Of a DNA stretch of 18,615 nt, positions 7,301-14,300 are shown piece after piece; position 1 is the stretch's first letter; every line of letters begins with the position of its first letter. Made by a program: the position numbers and the translations under genes. The notes under the pieces are model-generated. The model saw only the letters and a program-made list of their open reading frames with translations, searched no databases and had not been told where the DNA came from. The stretch comes from RUG334 sp045599645 (GTDB taxonomy: Bacteria > Muiribacteriota > Ozemobacteria > Ozemobacterales > Ozemobacteraceae): positions 1-18,615 of the forward strand of contig JAZRWI010000046.1 in assembly GCA_045599645.1 (NCBI GenBank). The letters are read 5' to 3'.

Positions 7301-8121
7301 ATACTATTACCAGCAGATACTTCATTCATATAACCTATAACCACACTATTATGGCCAGTAGCACTATTATTATAACCAAATACACTGCTATTTGTTGCTA
7401 AGGCTTTGTTGCCATTACCTATAGCTGTGCTGTTGCTACCGTCAGAAAAATTCTGGTAGCCCATGGCCACGCTGTTTGTGCCGGTAGCAGTATTATTATA
7501 ACCAACAGCTGTGCTATTAGCACCTGAAGTATATGCCAAATTAAGGTCAGGCATTAAGGTTGAATCTAAGCCAATATTGTTGGAATAACCCAAAGATGTA
7601 CTATTATTTCCAAAGGCAGCGTTCCAATAACCTACAGCAGCAGCATTTTTGGCAGCCATGTTGTTGCTACCAACGGCAAGAGCATCTGAATCATAAGTAG
7701 CATTATAGTAACCAATTGCACTGCTATTATTGCCAAAAGCTTGGTTATTAGAGCCTATGGCAGTACTTGATACACCACATTCACTTAGAGGACTATTATT
7801 TTCATAATCCCAGTTATTGTAGTTTCCTATAGCTGTGCTCCAGGCATTTGCCGCGGCATTATAACTACCGAACGCACTGCCACAAACACCTGTTACAGTA
7901 TTTTTACTACCAATAGCGGTACCATCAATAGCATCGGCTTTATTTTGAAAACCGAAAGCACTGCCATGCTCACCAGAAGCAGTATTTGCCACACCGGCCA
8001 CAGTGCTGTTTGAGCCAGACCCACCCTCTATTGTTCGAGAATCCCCAGCGGCAGCATAGGCATCCGAGGATACAAGCATAAGCATAGCCAACATCAGAGT
8101 GAACCAGGTAAATTTTCTCAT
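4330..8121 (-). CDS. YadA-like trimeric autotransporter adhesin (complete, 1263 aa)
   Basis: Residues 1-24 are a signal peptide (MRKFTWFTLMLAML...AYAA). About 36-588 form a long YadA head of ~14-residue repeats (SSAFGYNN type), 589-627 a neck (HSSGD...RLVHVAPG...DAVNVGQ). About 645-708 is a stalk with 16-residue repeats (SGITAEKVAAYDN), then a second neck-like DAVNYGQ (734-740). An Asn-rich coiled-coil stalk of 7/14-residue repeats follows (about 778-885), a second head (about 893-1048), a third neck (1049-1087) and the YadA anchor (about 1105-1190: GASAGALAAL, then four strands ending VSFSF). Unusually, about 73 residues follow the last strand, ending in a heptad coiled coil (about 1208-1258). 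It is an outer-membrane fibre, secreted through Sec and BAM. A Shine-Dalgarno GGAAG (8129-8133) lies 7 nt before the ATG. Paralog of the gene at 1-1443. Ligand unknown. Confidence 0.93.
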   Translation of the reverse strand: MRKFTWFTLMLAMLMLVSSDAYAAAGDSRTIEGGSGSNSTVAGVANTASGEHGSAFGFQNKADAIDGTAIGSKNTVTGVCGSAFGSYNAAANAWSTAIGNYNNWDYENNSPLSECGVSSTAIGSNNQAFGNNSSAIGYYNATYDSDALAVGSNNMAAKNAAAVGYWNAAFGNNSTSLGYSNNIGLDSTLMPDLNLAYTSGANSTAVGYNNTATGTNSVAMGYQNFSDGSNSTAIGNGNKALATNSSVFGYNNSATGHNSVVIGYMNEVSAGNSIAIGRNNAVSNSEGAATVGIANKATGDFSSSFGNENKADGECGNAFGYTNLADDINTSAFGSNNKATNEFANAFGYDNTASGKQSNAFGVQNQATGSGSNAFGRTNISSKADTTAVGISNQAKADYSSAFGYQNTATGTNSVAMGYQNFSDGQDSTAVGSGNKALKKNSSAAGYNNTAFGENSSSFGYNNNALGENSSAFGNNNMVREYGSKSVAVGYNNYVENQQSIAVGIDNNILLQNDHAFGYKNHIEGKNSTAVGIENSIYEEAGYAFGYKNQHNSEYSITLGYENIANAAYSTAIGFQAVANDSNVVSFGHSSGDSKASGGTYTDDLNSRLVHVAPGEDDTDAVNVGQLNTAVSGKQNALNETQLNAVNSGITAEKVAAYDIVAASGITAEKVAAYDNVAASGITAEKVAAYDNVVTSGITAAKVNSYDAFIANVTSVTGGVFKISNVANGEADNDAVNYGQFKTAFTDASFDAENKKYILKKGNGETFEIQAGGGSDPELSEKVAKNTTDIAANKTSIDKNTDDISSSKTDIDTNKTNIGKNTSDIATNKTNIDKNAGDIATNKANIDKNAGDIATNKTNISKNASDIATNKTNIQSNKSEIETIKKLQAGLGYIDEKKGNSFGSGSIAIGASNKSGIDGKSKDIAIGIQNAASGDSMAIGKDNVVVGKNSIAIGYAISGKNNDFIGNTVKGDYSIAVGFGNKITGNNSGAFGDPSDISGHGSYALGNDNKITGNGSFIVGNNSNVSGANSVAIGNQSVAAADNVVSFGHSAGDKKGQEDGTYDSDLNRRLTHVADAQDDNDAVNYGQMKDYVAANGGNSGEVLKLRNDLNKMDGRISKVGASAGALAALKPMDFDPENKWSAGIGFGNLNGQSAAAVGLFYRPSRDVYYSLGGNVGGDENIVNAGVSFSFGHRSEQPVVNTAMAASADNAQLEAVSQENSELKVKLAAQDSRIIALESKNSDLVYRIKHLERLMLKMAKESSR
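5473..5769 (-). repeat. 42-nt tandem repeat coding the Asn-rich stalk
   Basis: About seven units of 42 nt (14 residues, two heptads, IATNKTNIDKNAGD type) within the adhesin gene. Two neighbouring units near 5550-5640 are almost identical in DNA, which points to recent duplication. Gain or loss of units would change stalk length without breaking the frame. Confidence 0.85.
5998..6180 (-). repeat. 48-nt tandem repeat coding the upper stalk
   Basis: Units of 48 nt encode 16 residues (VAASGITAEKVAAYDN). Three consecutive units are nearly identical, with a diverged one (SGITAAKVNSYDA) beside them. The first adhesin reaches the same motif at the window edge, so it probably has such a stalk too. 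Confidence 0.85.
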
Positions 8122-8155
8122 AGCAATACTTCCGTTTAAGCAATATTTTGCATAA

Positions 8156-8183
8156 ACGATATTTAAAGTGATGAAAAAGTCAA
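8156..8183 (-). promoter_or_regulatory. Putative promoter of the large adhesin gene
   Basis: On the minus strand TTGACT (8178-8183), 16 nt, then TATCGT (8156-8161), about 35 nt upstream of the ATG. The -35 is good, the -10 moderate. The hairpin array starts 15 nt further upstream. Confidence 0.4.
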
Positions 8184-8197
8184 ATTATATATGTTTA

Positions 8198-8281
8198 GGG
8201 CGCTGCGCTAGAAGGGCGCGCCTTGGTCGCTAGAATGGCGGCCTGCGGCGTAGGTGGGCGCAGCATAGCTGCTAGGAGGGG
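8198..8281. repeat. GC-rich triloop-hairpin array, copy D (four units)
   Basis: Same four units in the same order as at 1611-1694, more worn: GCG-CTG-CGC, GCGCC-TTG-GTCGC (one pair broken), GGCC-TGC-GGCG (one pair broken; loop TGC instead of TTG) and GCAGC-ATA-GCTGC. Linkers are TAGAAGGGC, TAGAATGGC, TAGGTGGGC and TAGGAGGGG. Confidence 0.78.
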
Positions 8282-8560
8282 ATTGTTTAGCTGACGCTGT
8301 TAGGTTGTTTCTGCTTTTCCGAACCAACTCACTGCCCAATCGAATGCATAATTCATAATGCATAATGCATAATTCATAATTCATAATTCATAATGCATAA
8401 TTGATTGTTGATAGATTGGGTTTGCTGCGGCTTCGACCAGCCTAGTGCCAATGCCTGAATTGAAAATTGAGAATGGAGAATGGAGAATTTTTTGTCGGTT
8501 AGATTGGGTTTGCTGCGGCTTCGAGCGGGGCGGTGCCTAAACTCAATTCATAATTCATAG
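8282..8560. repeat. Composite intergenic repeat, copy D
   Basis: No gene is seen. It has three ~45-nt units (near 8301, 8416 and 8505), an eight-unit CATAATT/G heptamer run (about 8346-8401) and a GAATTGA/GAATGGA run (about 8457-8488). Apart from the length of the heptamer run it closely matches the corresponding part of copy A (about 1695-1880). It ends where the upstream region of the DUF1858 gene begins. Confidence 0.8.
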
Positions 8561-8567
8561 GGTCAAT

Positions 8568-8597
8568 GTGACTTATAACAATGTACTTGTATATAAA
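8568..8597 (+). promoter_or_regulatory. Putative promoter of the DUF1858-dxs operon
   Basis: GTGACT (8568-8573), an 18-nt spacer and TATAAA (8592-8597), followed by a ~40-nt leader to the ATG at 8644. A moderate match to sigma-70 boxes. Confidence 0.4.
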
Positions 8598-8607
8598 AGT
8601 AATTGGT

Positions 8608-8630
8608 GTTAAACTCTTTTAACCTTTTTT
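8608..8630 (+). promoter_or_regulatory. A+T-rich hairpin with T-run in the DUF1858 leader
   Basis: GTTAAA-CTCT-TTTAAC (6-bp stem, 4-nt loop) followed one base later by six T and then the Shine-Dalgarno GGAG (8631-8634). It has the shape of a weak terminator/attenuator; alternatively the symmetric GTTAA...TTAAC is an operator. The stem has only one G-C pair, so termination would be weak. Confidence 0.35.
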
Positions 8631-8643
8631 GGAGTGAAAAAAA

Positions 8644-8832
8644 ATGGCTAAGATTAATGCACAGATGACTATATCCGAAATCCTTAAGGAAAAGCCGGAA
8701 TCAGCAGATATTCTGCACGAATTCGGTATGCACTGCTTTGGCTGCGCTATTGCTGCAGGCGAATCTCTCGAAGACGCAGCAGAAGCACACGGCATTAAAT
8801 TAGAAGATTTATTAGCTGCACTTAATAAATAA
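8644..8832 (+). CDS. DUF1858 redox-disulfide protein (hybrid-cluster-protein-associated type)
   Basis: A 62-residue protein that matches the DUF1858 family along its full length: an N-terminal MTISEILKEKPESADILHEFGM, then the C31-F-G-C34 motif, then EDAAEAHGI and a short helix. The family name in use (hybrid cluster protein-associated redox disulfide domain) reflects its frequent occurrence with Hcp, and an hcp gene is present at 16191-17822. The CxxC pair probably cycles between thiol and disulfide; the partner is unknown. A GGAG Shine-Dalgarno lies 9 nt before the ATG. The stop codon is only 2 nt before the dxs start, so the pair forms an operon. Confidence 0.88.
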   Translation: MAKINAQMTISEILKEKPESADILHEFGMHCFGCAIAAGESLEDAAEAHGIKLEDLLAALNK

Positions 8833-8834
8833 CA

Positions 8835-10703
8835 ATGCTTCTTGAACGGATCAACGAACCTAACGACATCAAAAAGCTCACAACAAATGAGCTTGAAGCG
8901 CTGAGCCAGGAAATACGCCAGCGTATAATTGAAGTCGTGTCAAAAAATGGTGGCCATCTGGCCAGCAACCTCGGTATCGTTGAACTCACTCTGGCAATCC
9001 ACAAAGTTTTCAATTCCCCGGAAGACCAGATTGTCTGGGACGTCGGGCACCAGTGCTACACTCACAAGCTTATCACCGGTCGCTACAAAGAATTTGAAAA
9101 CGTAAGAAAATTCAAAGGCATCAGCGGTTTCCCCAAAATTTCAGAAAGCCCGCATGACGCCTTCAATACAGGCCATAGCTCAACATCTATTTCCGTAGCT
9201 CAGGGCTTGTTATTAGCCAAGGAACAGCTTCAACAGGCTGGCAAAACCATCGCAGTAATCGGCGACGGCGCCCTCACCGGCGGCATGGCCTTCGAAGCCT
9301 TGAACCACATCGGCCACAAGAAAAGCAACGTAGTCGTAATATTGAACGACAACGAAATGTCTATTTCCCCGAATGTCGGCGCCATGTCTATGTATCTTCA
9401 CAGAATCAGACTGGAACCGGCTTACACAACCCCGAAGGACTACCTGGCAAAGATTCTTAAAAACATTCCAGGCTTCGGAACCAGACTTTACAACGTTCTG
9501 AGCAGAATCGAAGGCAGCTTGAAATACCTTCTCACTCCTGGCAGCGTTTTTGAAGAACTGGGTTTCAAATACATAGGCCCCATCGACGGTTACGATTTTG
9601 ATTTGATGGAAAGAGCCCTTGTAAGAGCCCGTGACAGACAGGGTCCGGTTCTTGTTCACGTTCTGACCCAGAAGGGCCGCGGCTACAAGCCTGCAATGGA
9701 ACACTGCAACAAGTTCCACGGCATCGGGCCATTTGAAATTGAAACTGGTAATGCAAAAAAGCCTGCTAATGCAGCTCCAAGCTACACCGAAATTTTTGGT
9801 GAAACAATCTGCAAGCTGGCCGAAAAGGACAAGAAAATCATCGCCATTACTGCAGCCATGAAGGAAGGCACCGGCTTAACAAAATTTGCCAGCGAATACC
9901 CTTCCCGCTTCTACGACGTTGGCATTGCTGAGCAGCACGCAGTTACAATGGCAGGCGCCATGGCAAAATCAGGTTTGAAGCCTGTAGTTGCCGTTTATTC
10001 AACCTTCATGCAGAGAGCCTACGACCAGATTGTTCACGACGTTGCCCTCACAAAGCAGCCCGTTGTTTTCTGCCTTGACCGCGCAGGTCTTGTTGGGGAA
10101 GACGGCCCGACCCACCATGGCACATTAGACATTTCTTATCTGCGCCCGATTCCGAACATGGAAGTATTGGCTCCGAGAGATGAATTAGAGCTTTCCATGA
10201 TGCTTGAATACGCTGTTAAGCAGAATTGCCCGATTGCCATCAGATACCCAAGAGGCTGCGGCACAGGCACCAAGGATACAGCAGCATCACGCAAAGCCGT
10301 TCAGACAGGCAAAGCAGAAATCATTAAAGATGGCAAAGACATCATTTTCATGCCATTGGGTTCAACCTGCTCAGAAGCCATGAAGGCCGTTGAAATACTC
10401 GAAAGAGACCACAACCTCAGCGTCAAGGTCGTCAACCCAAGATTTGTAAAACCCTTTGATGAAGAACTGTTCAAGGAAATCATAGCTTCCGGCATGCCTA
10501 TTGTCACTATCGAAGACAATGTTTTAACAGGCGGCTTCGGCAGCATGTTAGCGGAAAAATTAATAGATGCCGGCGCTTCCAATAAGCTGACCAGACTTGG
10601 GCTCCCCGACTCTTTTGTTCCACACGGAAGCCTCAAGGAGCTGCGCCAAATGCTCGGGCTGGACGCTGATAGTATTGTCAATAAAGTTATAAACAACCGA
10701 TAA
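8835..10703 (+). CDS. dxs: 1-deoxy-D-xylulose-5-phosphate synthase
   Basis: A 622-residue enzyme of normal length (E. coli Dxs is 620). It joins pyruvate and glyceraldehyde 3-phosphate to 1-deoxyxylulose 5-phosphate, the first step of the MEP route to isoprenoids, and feeds thiamine and pyridoxal synthesis; cytoplasmic, thiamine-diphosphate dependent. Visible landmarks: GGH41LASNLG near the N-terminus; WDVGHQ (68-73); the thiamine-diphosphate motif G143-D-G...N171-D-N173; the catalytic glutamate E366 in DVGIAEQHAVT; GEDGPTHHG (421-429); and the C-terminal transketolase-like domain. No Shine-Dalgarno precedes the ATG: the 2-nt gap after the DUF1858 stop implies translation by ribosomes finishing that gene. 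All key residues are intact. Confidence 0.97.
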   Translation: MLLERINEPNDIKKLTTNELEALSQEIRQRIIEVVSKNGGHLASNLGIVELTLAIHKVFNSPEDQIVWDVGHQCYTHKLITGRYKEFENVRKFKGISGFPKISESPHDAFNTGHSSTSISVAQGLLLAKEQLQQAGKTIAVIGDGALTGGMAFEALNHIGHKKSNVVVILNDNEMSISPNVGAMSMYLHRIRLEPAYTTPKDYLAKILKNIPGFGTRLYNVLSRIEGSLKYLLTPGSVFEELGFKYIGPIDGYDFDLMERALVRARDRQGPVLVHVLTQKGRGYKPAMEHCNKFHGIGPFEIETGNAKKPANAAPSYTEIFGETICKLAEKDKKIIAITAAMKEGTGLTKFASEYPSRFYDVGIAEQHAVTMAGAMAKSGLKPVVAVYSTFMQRAYDQIVHDVALTKQPVVFCLDRAGLVGEDGPTHHGTLDISYLRPIPNMEVLAPRDELELSMMLEYAVKQNCPIAIRYPRGCGTGTKDTAASRKAVQTGKAEIIKDGKDIIFMPLGSTCSEAMKAVEILERDHNLSVKVVNPRFVKPFDEELFKEIIASGMPIVTIEDNVLTGGFGSMLAEKLIDAGASNKLTRLGLPDSFVPHGSLKELRQMLGLDADSIVNKVINNR

Positions 10704-10708
10704 ATTCG

Positions 10709-11277
10709 AATTCATAATTCATAATTCGTAATGCATAATTGATTGTTGATTAATTGGGTTTGCTGCTGCTTTAACAGAGTCGGTGCCAATTCGAATGCAT
10801 AATTCATAATTCATAATGCATAATTGATTGTTGATTGATTGGGTTTGCTGCTGCTTTGACAGAGTCGGTGCCAATTCGAATGCATAATGCATAATTCATA
10901 ATTGATTGTTTAGCTGACGCTTTTTGCGTGTTTCTGCTTTTACCTAACCTACTCACTGCTTTACAAATTACTAATGAAAAGTTCTCAATTCAAGCATTAG
11001 CACAAAGTCGGTCGAAGCAGCAGACCAAATCTAAAAAAAACAAATAATTATGCATTATGAATTATGAATTAATATAAAGCACCAAGCCTATAACTCAGCA
11101 TAACCCAATAATTATGCATTGTGAATTGTGCATTAAATGGTTGCCACTAAGTTAGTCGAAGCATCACCTAGACCCAATCTAAGAACAAATAATTATGCAT
11201 TATGCATTATGAATTATGAATTAATATAAAGCACTAAGCCTATAACTCAGCATAACCCAATAATTGTGCTTTGTGAT
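10709..11277. repeat. Composite intergenic repeat, copy E, with inverted halves
   Basis: No gene is seen between dxs and the helicase. The left half (10709 to about 10968) carries three ~45-nt units in the same orientation as the other copies (near 10755, 10839 and 10920) with CATAATT/G heptamers. The right half (about 10980-11277) carries the same elements on the opposite strand: units ending in CCAAATCTAA or CCCAATCTAAG near 11030 and 11180, and heptamers read as ATTATGC/ATTATGA. The GC-rich hairpin array is absent from this copy. Confidence 0.78.
11041..11277. repeat. Direct duplication of ~90 nt inside copy E
   Basis: The stretch starting CAAATAATTATGCATTATGA (11041 to about 11130) recurs at 11185-11275. 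Both copies continue through GAATTAATATAAAGCAC, AAGCCTATAACTCAGCATAA and CCCAATAATT. The second copy has one extra heptamer and one C-to-T change. Confidence 0.8.
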
Positions 11278-11294
11278 ATAGGGCGGCCCTTTGC

Positions 11295-11323
11295 TTGTAA
11301 TATGGTGCCAAATGGGGTATTAT
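11295..11323 (+). promoter_or_regulatory. Promoter of the helicase gene
   Basis: TTGTAA (11295-11300), exactly 17 nt, then TATTAT (11318-11323), about 34 nt before the ATG. The Shine-Dalgarno AAAGGTG (11345-11351) is 6 nt before the ATG at 11358. Confidence 0.6.
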
Positions 11324-11357
11324 GCCTTTATAAGCATTTTAAACAAAGGTGTAACCA

Positions 11358-14300
11358 ATGGACGAAACACAGCTTTCTAACAATACCGAAAACCAGACCC
11401 CACAGCAGCCTGCTACCAATGACCCTTATGCAACCAAAAAGGCAATCTGGGAACGCAAGCTATTAGACCTGGGCTTGAGAAATCAGCTCATAAACATGCG
11501 CCAGTCGCGCTCGCTGATTCCCTTGATCACTATCTCTTTAAATGAACTGGAAGATATTCTTGCTGACGGAAGTGAATTCACTATTACCGCAAAGCCGGAA
11601 AAGTTCGTGCTCCCGGAAGATTACACCTATGGAAACCTCATTAAGCCTGAAATTGACGAAGAACTTCTGAAGAAGGAATTCGCCGATAAGCACCTCTTCT
11701 CTATTTTCACAGAAGGCGAACTGAAAAAATCAATCAAGGAAGTTTACCGCGCGGCAAAGAATTCTATTGAAGAAAACGGCGCCAACACCCTTTACTTGGC
11801 CCTCGGCCTCTTGAGATGGTTTGAAACAAAGACCAAGACTTCAGTGGCAAGATATGCGCCAATATTGCTGCTTCCCATTGATATAACAAGAAAGTCAGCC
11901 GGTGCAAGCACCTACGCCATCAGCCTCCGCGACGATGATCCACAACTTAACATAACGATGCTTGAAAAGCTGAAGCAGGACTTCGGCATAGCTGTAGGCG
12001 GCTTAGACCCGCTTCCACTTGACGAACACGGGCTTGACACCAAGAAGATTTTCGAAACAATCAAAGAATGCGTCAAAGACCAGCCAAACTGGGATATTCT
12101 TGAAATGGCTGCCATTGGCGTTTTCTCATTCAGCTCATTCGTTATGTGGAACGACCTGGTCAACCGCTCTGACGATCTAGCCAAGAACAAGCTTGTAAAG
12201 AGCCTTCTCGAAGGCAAGTTGACCTGGAATGCAGAAAGCATGGTCACAGAAGGCAAAGTCGACGAGAACAACGTTTTCATGGCAATGCCAACCGACGCAT
12301 CACAGCTTTTTGCCGTTAAGACAGCCTGCGAAAGCAAAAGTTTCGTTCTTCACGGCCCCCCAGGAACCGGTAAATCACAGACCATTACAACACTCATCGC
12401 CAACGCCCTCGGTCAGGACAAGACCGTTCTTTTCGTAGCAGAAAAGATGGCTGCGTTGTCTGTTGTTCAGAAGCGCCTTGCTTCCATCGGCCTCGACCCA
12501 TTCTGTCTGGAACTTCATTCTAATAAGGCCCGCAAAAAGGCTGTGCTGGAAAAGCTTCAGCAAACCATGGAATTCCGCCGCCCGAAAGCCACCGACGACT
12601 ACCAGAAAAAGGCTGACGAAATCGCCAAGTTGCGCCAGGAACTGGACGTATATTCCGCCGAACTGCACAAAAAGCAGCCCTGTGGCCTGAGCATCTATCA
12701 GCTCATCAATGATTACGAGCTTTATTCCAAGTCTCCTGAGCTTCCCCAGTTCTCTGCCGAAGTTTTGGGGAATATGACGCCCGAACTTATTACTAAGCAG
12801 CAGCATATAATTGACGCCCTAGTCTCTGCCGGCCGTTCTGTAGGACATCCAACAGATCACGCCCTTGCAAGGGTTGGCGTCAGCGAATACAACCAGAGCC
12901 TTAAGGAAGATTTGAATACCAAGACTCAGGCTTATTTAAAGGAATTGGAAGACCTTAAAAACAAGCTCACAGCTTTCATTAACGAAGCTGGTCTTTCCGA
13001 ATTCAAGGACGATGCAGAATACAGCAAGCTCCTGGGAGCCGCGGAACAGGTTCAGAAGTGGGCTGTGCTTCCCAAAGACTGGGTTGAAATGAAGAGCATG
13101 AACATCACCATGGCTCAGGTTGCAGAAATGGCCCAGCATTTTGCAAAGGCAAAGACCTTGAAAGCTGCATTAGACAAGAATTGGAAGCCGGAATTCTATA
13201 ACCAGGACGGTCACCTGCTTTCTTCAACCTATCAGGAAAAGAGCACCTCATGGTTCCTTCCTAAGTTCTTCGGTATGTGGAGCCTCAAGAGTAAGCTGAA
13301 AGGCTTTACTCAAAACGGTTCTATAAACGAAGCTACTCTTGGAAGCGATTTGGCCGACCTAAAAACCTACCAGTCAGAAAAAACACTTGGCGACGAACTT
13401 TTCAGAAAGCATTCTGCCGTCATAGACAGCTTATATGACGGCGACAACACTGATTGGGAAAAGGTTGCAACCTATGCAACAGATGCAAAGGAAAGCACTG
13501 CAAAGCTCAATGAATTACTTGATAATGACGAGCTTCGCATAAAATTATGTACACAAAAGCCGATTATCGAAACCGCCAAGAATCTGTACACTAGCACAGT
13601 TTCACGAGAAACTGCCCGTGAAAATTTTGCCAAGGTTGCCCAGCCGAAACCAGAAGACGGCTTCGAAAAACCTTTAGACGGCGACATCAAAATGTGTCAG
13701 GGTATTCTTAAGCATATCGACGAAATCAAAGAATGGACTCTGTGGAACCACACCGCCAACGAAGCAGAAGCTGACGGTCTGCCAACTGTTGTTGAAGCCT
13801 ACCGCAAAGGCATGGACCACGACGATGTCATGGGCGCCTATAGAAAATCTATAAGCAAGGGTCTTGCCGCCAAAGCAATCGATGCCTCACAAACCCTTAA
13901 CAACTTCGCCGGCAAGGTATTCACAGACAAGGTTGAACGCTTCATAGCACTCGACGCTCAGGTCAGCGCACTTGGCAACCGCGAAGTAGTCTACAGACTT
14001 GCTTCAAGACTTCCCGATTTCACAAAGGAAGCTGCACAGAGTTCAGAACTCGGCATACTGCAGCGCGCCATCAAGAGCGGTGGACGCGGTACAAGCCTCA
14101 GAAAGCTGTTTGGCCAGATTCCGAACATGCTTCCGAAGCTTTGCCCATGTATGCTGATGAGCCCGATTTCAGCAGCACAATATATAGACCCGGAACGCGC
14201 ACCCTTTGATCTGGTAATCTTCGACGAAGCTTCACAGCTTACAACCAGCAAGGCAGTCGGTGCCCTCGCCCGCGGTAAGGACGCAATCGTTGTCGGTGAC

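Noticed and set aside
1444..11277. Integron-like cassette array with attC sites
   Set aside because: No integrase gene and no recognisable attC core (GTTRRRY); only the cassette-like layout is similar.
11266..11466. Small plus-strand frame before the helicase
   Set aside because: It overlaps the helicase promoter and start, and has no ribosome site of its own.
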